DNA from: Nitrospinaceae bacterium
GTDB lineage: Bacteria; Nitrospinota; Nitrospinia; Nitrospinales; JACRGP01
Direction: 5' to 3'
Length of the DNA: 55,628 nucleotides
Assembly (NCBI GenBank): GCA_029261575.1
Contig: JAJDBD010000199.1
Coordinates: forward strand, 1-55,628
Positions within the stretch are counted from its first letter, which is position 1. Each line of letters starts with the position of its first letter. A model generated the notes under the pieces. The model was given only the letters and a program-made list of their open reading frames with translations. It searched no databases and was not told where the DNA came from. Made by a program: the position numbers and the translations under genes. Positions 37,001 through 45,257 of this stretch are shown in pieces.

Positions 37001-37109
37001 CGCAAAGGTAGAAAGCGTGGAAGTGGTATGGTCGGATGGAGAAAGGTCGCTGATCAAGGAAGCGTTCCCGGCAAATCGGGAATACGTTATCACGCGCGGA
37101 GGGAATTAA
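34029..37109 (+). CDS. Giant fusion: ArsP/DUF318-like permease + VCBS/FG-GAP propeller + ASPIC/UnbV domain
   Basis: A 1026-residue protein. After one N-terminal helix (7-25), residues about 75-350 hold a multi-helix permease with GTPLGVCVNCVAPIAKGI (115-132) and a second, related half (GTFLPLPIAFDVMLAQALM), like the predicted-permease ArsP_1/DUF318 group. Residues about 455-930 hold Asp-rich calcium-binding FG-GAP/VCBS repeats (DFNKDGWVDLAV, DMNNDGWLDVFF, DLNRDGFLDVAN, DINGDDLPDLLV, DMDADGDLDIVA). The end (about 930-1015) is an ASPIC/UnbV domain. A cysteine-bearing insert lies at about 705-805. It is probably an inner-membrane protein with an external propeller; function unknown. Confidence 0.85.
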   Translation: MFKNRRIVALSIFILALTVGFWGSSRYPALSSKAALSGASGFEDPMTHQAHFKVPKNAPLHERVFYTTLNWYETNWRGMAFGLALAAAFLTLLTYLPKKPSPNRFVNSLQGLLAGTPLGVCVNCVAPIAKGIYEAGSKMETALAVMFSSPTLNIVVLTMVFSIFPLYMALLKLAGTLTLILLILPLISDKERKSSRKPVPLAGELACSWDGGLESWSQAFMETARDYWKSFKYIFVRTFPLMLFAGFLGALMSHTWNFDHLIGVDVNLANLGLISFMGTFLPLPIAFDVMLAQALMTSGFADGFVATLLFTLGTFSVYSAMIVWRTFSLKIAAQLYLIVCVLGIGLGYAANAWSERQFVQWLAGYEEILLDESGTPSDAPRSQALIERAAPLAPTIKRRGTPFLKIGNLAVDYLPYPKRTATGEAPFQKVSGPELGIEYSNKITPASFFDPLYFGRGVASGDFNKDGWVDLAVATDNGFELYQNVDGDRFQRWAIPNRQMIGKQGISVALADMNNDGWLDVFFTAFNDGNYIWLNPGASGKFSELISVPRNNSLLTSALGFADLNRDGFLDVANGNYYLGVLTRTPNDASSNQIVFNEDLSFRAVDLPGVPGQTHSTLLSDINGDDLPDLLVANDYQVADEYYFGKGSGDFSKIKRSDGVVPLTTENTMSIDSGDFDNDLIPDFYLANIGFTRGIDVVSNIFGDSMQDAGREFCDSGKSVLDPPACHELLKLATLLNPEKQDVTEKCSVLAERKAVQECMVSRMALTAVKRNDPALCEKISARYPLLQTVCNGYFKAKKAAGNSDSEIPIQSLFNILMRGKGDGTFENVSEQAGVKTAEWSWNARFADLDNDEWQDLFVVNGVLITQEFASNNFFHNREGKTFSDEAKAFGLDDHDHSSSYAYLDMDADGDLDIVANTLYGPFKIYINNETKNHSVGFRLWDGKGNRFCVGCKIIIRYGPAGERGQFREIKTSGGFHSFDAPRAHFGLGRFAKVESVEVVWSDGERSLIKEAFPANREYVITRGGN

Positions 37110-37132
37110 AAATATCGGAGAAAGAGTTTCGT

Positions 37133-37354
37133 TTAACTCTGGGTTTGTTTGCTCAAATATTCAGGAAGGGTCCATTCCACCGCGTCGGTATCGATATGGT
37201 AATGCCCCAGCGCGCCGCAATAGGAGCAATGTTCGATTCCGTAGTCGTAATCGATGGTCACCGACGTCTCTTTGTGATCGCAAATGATTTTTAATTTGCG
37301 ACCCGACTTGTCGTCCTTGGGAGAGTTCTCGTAAGCTATGAAATCCTGAGTCAT
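37133..37354 (-). CDS. Small zinc-ribbon-like hypothetical protein (73 residues)
   Basis: The ATG at 37354 gives a 73-residue acidic protein; the frame is open to 37408 but the extra residues look non-coding. A CDHKET segment and the CSYCGALGHYHID segment supply two or three Cys and several His that could bind zinc. No family recognised. It is convergent with the permease-propeller gene, with only 23 bases between the stops. Confidence 0.55.
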   Translation of the reverse strand: MTQDFIAYENSPKDDKSGRKLKIICDHKETSVTIDYDYGIEHCSYCGALGHYHIDTDAVEWTLPEYLSKQTQS

Positions 37355-37463
37355 GGCGTTCTCGCTTTCTGTATGAAGCGGTCTATACCAACTTATCGGT
37401 AAAAGCATTATACAACATAAATATAAGATAACAACATTAGCCCCGCATTAAGCGAAAATTAAA

Positions 37464-37627
37464 CCAGGCAGGCGCCTGGAGGCAATAGTTGGCGATAGGG
37501 AATCTATCTTACCTACTTGTATCCTAAGCCGCCGAAATTTCGATATTGCGTTTGAGATGCGCAAGCACACCCTTGCTTGCAGATTCCCCTCAAACGTCGC
37601 AGGAACCGCCTCCAGGCGCTTGCCTGG
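37464..37627. repeat. 20-base inverted repeat bounding 124 bases
   Basis: The arm at 37464-37483 (CCAGGCAGGCGCCTGGAGGC) is the reverse complement of 37608-37627 with one mismatch. The right arm encodes the last residues of the RND/MMPL transporter and the loop holds its stop codon. A small non-autonomous element or a large transcript stem are both possible. No target duplication is visible. Confidence 0.55.
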
Positions 37628-40106
37628 CTGGACCCAGTGGTTTGAAATGCAAAATCAGAGCGGCGAGCAAGGTCAGGTTATTGCCCAGCGCCACGACCAT
37701 CGCCAGGCCCGTCAGCAATCCAAAATAAATCGTGGGAATAAAATTCGACAGCGCCAGGATGGAGAACCCGAAGGTCACGGTGATGGAGGTGTAATAAATC
37801 GCCCGTCCAATACTTCCGTGGCACCGGTCGACGCAGGAGCGGTAATCGCTGTCCTTTGCAAACTCTTCCTTGAACCGGTGGATATAATGAATTGTGTCGT
37901 CCACCGCGATGCCAATAGCGATCGCCGCGATGGTGATCGTCATCATGTCCAGCGGAATCCCGAAGACCCCCATGATTCCCAACACCAGCCCGGCGGCCAG
38001 TATGTTTGGAATGATGGCCAGCCCGGCCAACCGAACGTTTCTAAATAAAATCGCGAACATGATTAATATGGCAACGAACACAAATCCGAGCGTTTGGATT
38101 TGCGACCCGTACAAACTGTACAACATGTTGTTGTATAGAATCGCCATGCCAGTGAAGCGGAAACGATCCTCCGGAATCTTCATTTCCTCGACCAGGAATT
38201 TGCGGATTTTTTCGATCAGGTCCTTGCGCTTTAACGTAGGCTCCGCCTCAACAATGCGCATGGTCATCCTGACTTGGTTGGCGTCGTCCGACAAATAGGG
38301 CTTGACCATCGTCCGGTTCACCTCGTCCGGAAGCAGTTTGCGGATCAACGCCAGGTCGTAATCGTCGGGCATTTCGCCGTCGTTAATCAATTTGATTATT
38401 TTCATGGTCGTGGCGATGGACAACGCCTTGCCAATCTCGGGCAAACTTTCCAAGTGATCGTGAATTTTTTCCAATCTGTTCAGCGGCCCGGCATGGAACC
38501 AGTAGTTGGGTTCCTCGTCCTCCTCCTCTTCGGCGAATGGGTCGTCGAAAACTTCCTTTTCCATTTTTTGCTTTTCGACGTCTTCAAAGTACTTGGCGGG
38601 AGGGTTGACGATCAAGGCGAGCGGAGTGGTGCCGCCCAGTTGCCGGTCGATCACTTCCATTCCCTGATAAATTTCCGTGTGCGTTTTAAAATTGTCGATG
38701 AACCGGTTCTCAACGTTCAATTGCGAAATCCCCGCCAGGCTGAATAGTCCCACCGCTACGCCGCCCAGCAGAACGCCGGTTTTACGCTCATGCGTGAAAC
38801 GCGCCACCCCCATCGTCAAAGTCCGCGTCGAATCCTCGGTAGAATCCGGCGTATCGGGCGCGAGCAATACCATGCAGGCGGGGAGCACGACGAACGCCAG
38901 GATAAACCCCATTGTGATTCCAATCGTCATCATCCAACCGAAATCGATGACTGGTCGAATCCCGCTGACCACCAGCGAGCTAAACGCCACCATCGTTGTG
39001 ATCGCCGTATAGAAGCAGGGCTGGAACATGAACAGCACCGTCTCCTTCGCCAGAAAAAAAGAAGACTCGCCGGGATTCGACGCCTGCAGTTCGTTGAACC
39101 GCACGACCAGGTGAATGGTCAACTGCATGGTGATGATGATCAGGATGGAAAGAAAGTTCGAGGAGATCACCGTCACCCGCCAGTCCAGCCAACCGAGGTA
39201 GCCCACCATGGCCAGAGCGTTGACGGCACAGCAAAGCAGAGGCAACGCCACCCAGCGGACTTTCCTGAAGAACAAATAAAGAACCGCCAGCATGAACAGG
39301 AGAACGCCGCCGCCAAATTTTTCGATGTCGTTTTCAATATACCCGACCATGTCCGCCGTGATCATGGGGACGCCGCCCAGAAACATTTGGGCGTGGTCGC
39401 GCTGACGGTCCATGACGGCGCGTACTTGCTCGATCTCGCGGCTCTCGTAATCGAGAACCTGGGCCAAGTATTCCTTGAATTTAACGGAGGCGGTTTCAAG
39501 TTCCTCCTCTTCTTGCGAAGAGAGCGCCTCGGAAACCTTCTTCTCGCGCAGGCGGTTGCGCGCGTTCAGCAAGGAAAAATATTTTTCGTCCCGCTTGAAA
39601 TTTATTTGCAACGCCGTGGTTTTGCCGTCCACGCTTGTCAGCATGTTCCGGTAAATCGGGCTGGACAAAAATTCCTTGCGGGCGAGCTCCTTATCCACGC
39701 CCGGCGTTTCCAGGGTGCGAACTCCGTTGGACAATTCCTTGAACGTGACCTTCGGGCTGTTGAGCAAGGGAACGTCCAGAATGCTGGCCACGGATTTTAC
39801 CCGCTCCATTTTTAGAAAATCGTCGCGTAACTCGCGCAAGCCTTCCAGGGAGGAGTCCGACAACAAATCTCCAAAAGGCGCGTAGGTGACGACCAGAAAA
39901 TCCTCCGAACCGTAGATTTTTCCAATCTTACGGTGATAACGAAGGTCGTCGTCGTTTTCCAGAACGAGAGAATCGGCGGAAGCGTCCAGCTTGAAATTAG
40001 GAATTTGAATTCCCAGTACTGCTGTAAAAAGGAGAGCAACGGCGAGGGCTGTCTTGGGATTTTTGAGAACGCAGTTTTCGTAAAGACGGAATAAAAAGGA
40101 AGTCAT
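37590..40106 (-). CDS. RND/MMPL-family transporter (HpnN-like)
   Basis: About 838 residues with the two-fold RND layout: helix one (about 20-38), a large external loop, five helices (around LLFMLAVLYLFFRKVRW and the region after), a second loop and a second five-helix bundle (GFVFVAILIMFAILFRNVRLA onward). Each bundle has the sterol-sensing-domain-like segment of MMPL proteins, for example ITIAAIAIGIAVDDTIHYIH with an Asp pair. The family exports lipids or hopanoids. It follows lipid A genes, so lipid transport is a fair guess. The open frame reaches a TTG at 40145; the ATG at 40106 is preferred. Confidence 0.85.
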   Translation of the reverse strand: MTSFLFRLYENCVLKNPKTALAVALLFTAVLGIQIPNFKLDASADSLVLENDDDLRYHRKIGKIYGSEDFLVVTYAPFGDLLSDSSLEGLRELRDDFLKMERVKSVASILDVPLLNSPKVTFKELSNGVRTLETPGVDKELARKEFLSSPIYRNMLTSVDGKTTALQINFKRDEKYFSLLNARNRLREKKVSEALSSQEEEELETASVKFKEYLAQVLDYESREIEQVRAVMDRQRDHAQMFLGGVPMITADMVGYIENDIEKFGGGVLLFMLAVLYLFFRKVRWVALPLLCCAVNALAMVGYLGWLDWRVTVISSNFLSILIIITMQLTIHLVVRFNELQASNPGESSFFLAKETVLFMFQPCFYTAITTMVAFSSLVVSGIRPVIDFGWMMTIGITMGFILAFVVLPACMVLLAPDTPDSTEDSTRTLTMGVARFTHERKTGVLLGGVAVGLFSLAGISQLNVENRFIDNFKTHTEIYQGMEVIDRQLGGTTPLALIVNPPAKYFEDVEKQKMEKEVFDDPFAEEEEDEEPNYWFHAGPLNRLEKIHDHLESLPEIGKALSIATTMKIIKLINDGEMPDDYDLALIRKLLPDEVNRTMVKPYLSDDANQVRMTMRIVEAEPTLKRKDLIEKIRKFLVEEMKIPEDRFRFTGMAILYNNMLYSLYGSQIQTLGFVFVAILIMFAILFRNVRLAGLAIIPNILAAGLVLGIMGVFGIPLDMMTITIAAIAIGIAVDDTIHYIHRFKEEFAKDSDYRSCVDRCHGSIGRAIYYTSITVTFGFSILALSNFIPTIYFGLLTGLAMVVALGNNLTLLAALILHFKPLGPARQAPGGGSCDV

Positions 40107-40301
40107 CGACGGGGAATTAGGGTCAGGATAGTCGGCGATTGGCAACGGGCGATCGCATGAAAAACCAAATTGCGTAAGAACGCGCCTGAAGAAATATTGT
40201 CGGGCAAAATTTATCCAAAAGCAAGCTCAACCCCGCTCTCCTTTGATTTTGCGGTCGCAACAGTCTATCGCTACCTGGAACCCGCAGAACGGGAAAAGTT
40301 T

Positions 40302-40946
40302 TTAGGCTTCTCCGGCTTCCTGGGTCAGGCGTTGGAGGGCGGATTCCACTTCCAGGTTTTTTTCTGCGATGAAGGCGGCGGCGGCGTCCCGGGGAATAAA
40401 AATGGGATCGCCAAAGTTGATCGTGCATCGGGAAAAGGGCATGGGAACGACGTGCCGGTCCCAGGTGTTGATCTCAATCTTCCGGCTGGCTTCGTAGGTC
40501 ATCGGACTCAGCGGCGCGCCGGTGAGTCTCGCGATCTGCTAGGTTCCGGATTGCGCTTTGCACCAGGGTCCGCGCGAGCCGTCCGCCACGACGATGATAT
40601 GGCCTTTGTCGCGCAATATGCGGATCAGCTTGCGCGTCGAGGAGATGGGGTTTTTATAGGTGGAGCCGCGGACGACGGTATAGCCTATCAGCTGGGCGGT
40701 TTTGGCCAGCAGGTCGCCGTCTTCGCTGGGACTCACCAAAAGGTTCAGGTCGGGACGGTTGCGGAAATAGTAAAACAGGTAGAAGATTCGCCCGTGCCAC
40801 AGGGTGAGGATATAAGGTCCGTTCAGCGTGTTGAAGTATCTTTCTCCTGCGGGATTTTTATTGACCTCGCGGATGAGTCCGCACAGGAGATACAAAACTC
40901 CGTAAAGCAGATACGGAAACACATGGTTAAAGAGAAATTTTTTCAT
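40302..40946 (-). pseudogene. DUF374 lysophospholipid acyltransferase-like gene with in-frame amber codon
   Basis: From the ATG at 40946 the frame encodes a membrane anchor, TLWHGRIFYLFYYF, SPSEDGDLLAKTAQLIGY, VVRGSTYKN and VVADGSRGPWCKAQSGT. It then hits TAG (40539-40541) and continues in the same frame with QIARLTGAPLSPMTYEASR and NFGDPIFIPRDAAAAF to a stop at 40302. Joined, it has the normal DUF374 length and motif order, so only the one stop codon breaks it. Recent pseudogene, sequencing error or readthrough are all possible. It overlaps the lpxB 3' end by about 20 bases. Confidence 0.7.
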
Positions 40947-42099
40947 CGGCGGGGGCCAGTTGAAATTCCTTGAGCAGGCTGCTTGCCAACCGACGGGCGA
41001 CGCCGGGTTCTCCAAGGGTTTCCCGGACCTTTAACATGCGCTCCCGCAGGGCGGCTTTGCGAGCGGGATCCCGCAACACCGCAAGAGCTTCGCTCGCCAG
41101 ACGTTCGGACGTGACTTGATGTTGCAAAAGTTCGGGCACGATTTTTTCCCCGGCGACAATGTTGATCAGGGCGAAGGATTCCACGTTCACGAACCAACGC
41201 AGACTCCAGAAGGTGACGGGGTTAAACCGATACGCGACGGCCATGGGGCAACCGAACAGTCCCAACTCCAGCGTGGCGGAACCGGAGGCGCACAGCGCAA
41301 AATCCATGCAGTTCATCGCGTCGTAGCCTTTGCCCGCGACCGTCGTGATTTCAACGGAGCTTTGTTGCAGACCCTCGCGGATCATCATGGGATCGATGGC
41401 GTCGGCGATGGGCAGAAGGAACTGGCAGTCCGGAATTTCCTTTTTGATTCGTGCGGCGGCCCGTATAAACACGGGCAGGAGGCGGACGACCTCGCCCTTC
41501 CGGCTACCGGGAAGCAGGCCCACTGTAGGCTTTTCCGGGTCCAATCCAAACGCTTTAAACGCCTCTTCTTTAGACAAGGTTGGCCGGGCCAGCTCAAGAA
41601 AGGGGTGCCCCACGAACTCCACGGGCACGCCGGCCTTTTCGTAAAGCGCCTGCTCAAACGGTAAGATGACGTACATTTTTTTTATGGTCCGGCGGATGCT
41701 TCGGATGCGTCGCTTGCGCGAGGCCCAAACCTGCGGGCTGATGAAAAAGTAGGCCGGCACACGGCATTGGCGGCAGACCTTGGCCAACAGCAGGTTGAAC
41801 ATGGGATAATGGATCAGAATCGCGGCGCGGTATTCCCCGCTCTGGATTTCCTCTTTCAGCTTGCGGTAGATTTCCAGATGATGGAAGAATCCGCCCAGCA
41901 CGCCGGTCAGGCCGAGTCCGCCCAGTCGATCGATTTCGAAGAAGGAATTCACGCCCGCATGGCGCATTTTCTTTCCGCCGAGTCCGTGAAATTCCAGGTC
42001 GGGGCGTTGCTCCTTCAAGGCGCGGACCAGGTTGCCGCCTTGCAAGTCGCCCGATTCTTCCCCGGCGCTGATGAATATTTTTTTCGAGTCGCGGTTCAT
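40927..42099 (-). CDS. lpxB: Lipid-A-disaccharide synthase
   Basis: A 390-residue GT19 glycosyltransferase that condenses UDP-2,3-diacyl-glucosamine with lipid X at the inner membrane. Key blocks are the N-terminal IFISAGEESGDLQGGNL, HYPMFNLLLAK, FISPQVWASRKRRI, VGLLPGSRKGEV and ASGSATLELGLFG. The frame extends upstream to 42315, but that part is Arg-rich antisense-like noise over lpxI. The ATG at 42099 overlaps the lpxI stop as ATGA and fits the family start. Confidence 0.95.
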   Translation of the reverse strand: MNRDSKKIFISAGEESGDLQGGNLVRALKEQRPDLEFHGLGGKKMRHAGVNSFFEIDRLGGLGLTGVLGGFFHHLEIYRKLKEEIQSGEYRAAILIHYPMFNLLLAKVCRQCRVPAYFFISPQVWASRKRRIRSIRRTIKKMYVILPFEQALYEKAGVPVEFVGHPFLELARPTLSKEEAFKAFGLDPEKPTVGLLPGSRKGEVVRLLPVFIRAAARIKKEIPDCQFLLPIADAIDPMMIREGLQQSSVEITTVAGKGYDAMNCMDFALCASGSATLELGLFGCPMAVAYRFNPVTFWSLRWFVNVESFALINIVAGEKIVPELLQHQVTSERLASEALAVLRDPARKAALRERMLKVRETLGEPGVARRLASSLLKEFQLAPADEKISL

Positions 42100-42911
42100 A
42101 AGCACACGATGGACAATCTCGCTTCGTTTGCCAGGGCGACGGTTTTTTCGCGTTCGACGATCATGACGCCTCCGGCCTCCAAGGCCAAAACGGAGGCGCC
42201 GCCGCGCGCCAGGGTTTGGACGGTGGCGGGTCCGACGCCGGGACAATCGTAACGGTAATCCTGACCGGTGCGGGAAACCTTCACGGCGACGGCCTTGCCC
42301 TTGGCCAGTTCGCATCCGCGTTCCAGAGCCTTGTCCGTGCCTTCCACCCCTTCCACCGCTACGACTGATTTGTTTTTCACCACGATCGTCTGGCCGATTT
42401 CCATGTCGGCCAGTTTTCTGGCAAGAGACAGACCGAACTCGACGTCTTCGATTTCATTTTTTGTCGGCGCCCGTTTGGTCAGAACGCCTTCGCCGGGAAA
42501 CATCTCCGGCATGCATTGCCTTTGATCCATGATCTGGAAACCCTCATCTTCCAAAGCCTCGATCAGGGCGACCATGACGGTTTTGTCCTCGCGGTTTCTG
42601 AGCTTGGCAAGAAATTTAACGGTCTGGAAATCGAACAACTGCGGTTTGAAGATCAGGCTTTTTTCCACTTTGCCGAGGATGATCAGGTCGACGACGTTTT
42701 CTTTTTTCAAAGCGTCGTAAATTTTCCCGGCGCGGCCGACGCCGATGGAATAATGGGAGGCGGAAAAAGGCGCCAACCGGGTTTCGATTTCCTTGGACAG
42801 GCCGATGGAGACCAGCTCGACGTTTTCGGCGAAGGCTTTTTGAGCAAAGTAAACGGGAATGTCGCCGGCTCCGGCGATGATTCCCACCCGGGAATGCGCT
42901 TTTAAGGTCAT
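42096..42911 (-). CDS. lpxI: UDP-2,3-diacylglucosamine pyrophosphatase LpxI
   Basis: A 271-residue DUF1009/LpxI protein, which replaces LpxH in many non-gamma-proteobacteria and yields lipid X. It has RVGIIAGAGDIPVYFAQKA (8-26), the central domain YDALKKENVVDLIILGKV, and the C-terminal active region DCPGVGPATVQTLARGGASV followed by LALEAGGVMIV. It lies directly before lpxB with a four-base overlap. Confidence 0.95.
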   Translation of the reverse strand: MTLKAHSRVGIIAGAGDIPVYFAQKAFAENVELVSIGLSKEIETRLAPFSASHYSIGVGRAGKIYDALKKENVVDLIILGKVEKSLIFKPQLFDFQTVKFLAKLRNREDKTVMVALIEALEDEGFQIMDQRQCMPEMFPGEGVLTKRAPTKNEIEDVEFGLSLARKLADMEIGQTIVVKNKSVVAVEGVEGTDKALERGCELAKGKAVAVKVSRTGQDYRYDCPGVGPATVQTLARGGASVLALEAGGVMIVEREKTVALANEARLSIVCL

Positions 42912-42956
42912 GGGATTTTTGGCCGGTCCGGAGGGGGAATCAATAAAGAGGGCGGA

Positions 42957-43946
42957 TCAATGCGCTTTTACCTTTTCCAGGAGTTTTTCGTTCTGACGAT
43001 GGAATTGATCCAGAATTTCCAACGCAATTTCCAGGGAATATAATTCGTTGTTCACCGCGATTTTTCGCGGACTGCCGTTGCGCACACAATCCAGAAAATG
43101 CGCGAGTTCCAGTTTGAGCGGGTTGTCCTTGTGGACAAATATTCGTTCCACCATCGACGCCTGTTTGTAGCGCAGGGTGCCTCGACTCAACTGGTTCTCC
43201 GAGGAGGACTGGCGGTGGACGTAAATTTCCTGTTCGGTGTAATCCAATAGAACGTAGGAATCTTTTTGGGAAACGGCCAGGGTGCGCTCCTTGTTTTGCG
43301 AAGCGCGGCTGGCGAGAAGGTTGGCGATGCAACTGTTCTCGAATTGCAACTGCGCGGTCACCACGTCGTCTTTATCGGTAAACACCGAAATACCGGCGAC
43401 GCTTTTGCGTTTGACCCTGGACTGGACGAGGTTGAGGACGATGTCGATATCGTGAATCATGACGTCCATAACCACTCCGTCGTCTTTAATCCGCGGAGTG
43501 AACGGGCTGGTGCGCTTGGCTTCCACGAACAGCGGTTCCTTTACGATTTTGTGCAGTTCCTGAACCGCGCCGTTGAAGCGTTCCACATGCCCGGTGTGGA
43601 GGGTCAGCCCCTTCCTTTCCGCCAGATTGAACATATCGCGGGCGTCGTCCATATTATTGGCGCAGGGTTTTTCCAACAGCACATGAACGCCCCCTTCCAG
43701 AAAATCTTTGGTCACGGAGTAGTGCATGGAAGTGGGAACGGCGATGACGACGACGTCGACTTTGCCTATCAGATCTGCGTAACGGGTGAAAAAGGGCACG
43801 TCGTACTTTTGAGAGATCGCGCGGGCGCGGGCTTCATCAACGTCCGCCACTCCCACGATTTCCACGTCTTGCATTTCGGCGAGAACGCCTACATGATATT
43901 CTCCCATGCGGCCGACGCCGACGATTCCCGCTTTAACAGCTTTCAT
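42957..43946 (-). CDS. Gfo/Idh/MocA oxidoreductase in the lipid A operon (GnnA candidate)
   Basis: A 329-residue NAD(P)-dependent oxidoreductase: GIVGVGRMGEYHVGVLAEM (8-26), VIAVPTSMHYS, and the signature LLEKPCANNMDDA (91-103) with the catalytic Lys. Its ATG overlaps the lpxA stop by one base (TAATG). Next to lpxA such a gene is GnnA in Acidithiobacillus, oxidising C-3 of UDP-GlcNAc before GnnB transamination to a 2,3-diamino sugar. No gnnB follows here, so the assignment stays a hypothesis. Confidence 0.85.
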   Translation of the reverse strand: MKAVKAGIVGVGRMGEYHVGVLAEMQDVEIVGVADVDEARARAISQKYDVPFFTRYADLIGKVDVVVIAVPTSMHYSVTKDFLEGGVHVLLEKPCANNMDDARDMFNLAERKGLTLHTGHVERFNGAVQELHKIVKEPLFVEAKRTSPFTPRIKDDGVVMDVMIHDIDIVLNLVQSRVKRKSVAGISVFTDKDDVVTAQLQFENSCIANLLASRASQNKERTLAVSQKDSYVLLDYTEQEIYVHRQSSSENQLSRGTLRYKQASMVERIFVHKDNPLKLELAHFLDCVRNGSPRKIAVNNELYSLEIALEILDQFHRQNEKLLEKVKAH

Positions 43947-44716
43947 TATTTGACGATTCCTCTTTTAGAAGCGCTAATAAAATCCACCAGATAGCGAATA
44001 TCTTCCGTCATTTCCAATTCCGCCTGTATTTTTTCCACCGCTTGGGAAGCGTTCAAATCAGGTTGTTTTAGAAATTTTAAAGCTTTCCGCAAGCCGGAAA
44101 CAGCGGCTTCCGAAAAGCCGCGGCGTTTGAGTCCGACGACGTTGGCGGTGTACAAACGGGCCGGCGGACCCTTTATCAGGGAATAGGGTAGCACGTCCTG
44201 CCGCAGAATCAAGCCTCCTCCGATCATGCTGTGTTTACCAATGCGCGTGAATTGATGCACGCCGACCATGCCGGAAACAAAGGCGTAATCTTCCACCACG
44301 ACGTGCCCGGACAGTCCGGCGCCGTTGACGACGACCACCTCGCGTCCCAAGTCGCAATCGTGGGCAATGTGGACATAGGCCATCAACAGGCATTTTGGAC
44401 CCACTCGGGTTTTCCCGTTTTCCAGATGGGAACGGTGAATGGTGACGTATTCGCGAACGACGGTTCCCTCTCCGATATGGACCCCGGAGGGGACGTCTTT
44501 AAAGTCTGCGATCTGCGGACTGCCGCCCAGGGAGGCGCCGTGATGGATCTGGCAATTTTTCTCGATAACGCAACCGGGTTCGATCAATGCGTTCGGCCCG
44601 ATTTGGACGTCGTCGCCAATCTGCACTCCGGACCCAATGGAACTGAAGGGGCCGACGCTCACGTTCTTTCCCAATTGCGCGGATGGATGGACGACTGCCA
44701 GGTCGTGTACGCTCAA
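43946..44716 (-). CDS. lpxA: UDP-N-acetylglucosamine acyltransferase LpxA
   Basis: A 256-residue left-handed beta-helix protein with hexapeptide repeats over residues 8-190 (AQLGKNVSVGPFSSIGSGVQ region) and a helical C-terminal domain. The catalytic His is in AYVHIAHDCDLG, and EYVTIHRSH and GVHQFTRIGKHSMIGGG are typical. It puts the 3-hydroxyacyl chain on UDP-GlcNAc or its 3-amino analogue. The start is a TTG at 44716 with GGAG eight bases upstream. Confidence 0.95.
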   Translation of the reverse strand: MSVHDLAVVHPSAQLGKNVSVGPFSSIGSGVQIGDDVQIGPNALIEPGCVIEKNCQIHHGASLGGSPQIADFKDVPSGVHIGEGTVVREYVTIHRSHLENGKTRVGPKCLLMAYVHIAHDCDLGREVVVVNGAGLSGHVVVEDYAFVSGMVGVHQFTRIGKHSMIGGGLILRQDVLPYSLIKGPPARLYTANVVGLKRRGFSEAAVSGLRKALKFLKQPDLNASQAVEKIQAELEMTEDIRYLVDFISASKRGIVK

Positions 44717-44772
44717 GATTCAGACTCCAAGGTGGGCGCGGACTCCGGAGGGTCGGAGCAGCGGGGACGGGT

Positions 44773-45207
44773 TTATTCGCTTTGCCCCAAAACGGCATGC
44801 AAGACCGCCTCGGTCACCAGTTCATCGCCAACGTAGGCGTTGGCTTGAAAACGGAAAAAGTCTCCGCGCGAACGTTGTTTGGTCAATTCCAGACGCAACT
44901 GATCTCCCGGGTAGACGGGCTTGCGAAACCGGGCCGAATCGATGCCGGTGAAGAGGATGACGGGCGACCCTTCTTTTCCGCGAATCCTCAATCCCAGGAT
45001 GGCGGCCACCTGTCCCAAAGCTTCGATGATCAGAACTCCGGGCATGATGGGCTGGCCGGGAAAATGCCCCTGAAAAAAAGGCTCGTTAGCCGTCACGTTT
45101 TTCAGACCGACGATCCGTTCCTTGTCGTCGCATTCTATAATGCGGTCCACCAGCAAAAAGGGATAGCGATGGGGAAGGATTTTTTTTATTTCGTTGACGT
45201 CCATCAT
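44773..45207 (-). CDS. fabZ: 3-hydroxyacyl-ACP dehydratase FabZ
   Basis: A 144-residue hot-dog-fold protein. [11 protein letters not shown] (13-23) and the active-site helix [20 protein letters not shown], carrying the catalytic His and Glu, are present. It dehydrates 3-hydroxyacyl-ACP in fatty acid synthesis and competes with LpxA for that substrate, which explains their usual pairing. It starts at one of two adjacent ATGs, 45207 or 45204. Confidence 0.95.
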   Translation of the reverse strand: MMDVNEIKKILPHRYPFLLVDRIIECDDKERIVGLKNVTANEPFFQGHFPGQPIMPGVLIIEALGQVAAILGLRIRGKEGSPVILFTGIDSARFRKPVYPGDQLRLELTKQRSRGDFFRFQANAYVGDELVTEAVLHAVLGQSE

Positions 45208-45257
45208 GGCTGGAATAAGTTGCGCGGATTTTTTATAAAGTTAAAAATGGACGCCGT

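Noticed and set aside
42100-42315. 72-residue N-terminal extension of lpxB
   Set aside because: The extension is Arg-rich, overlaps lpxI in another frame, and the family starts at the ATG at 42099.
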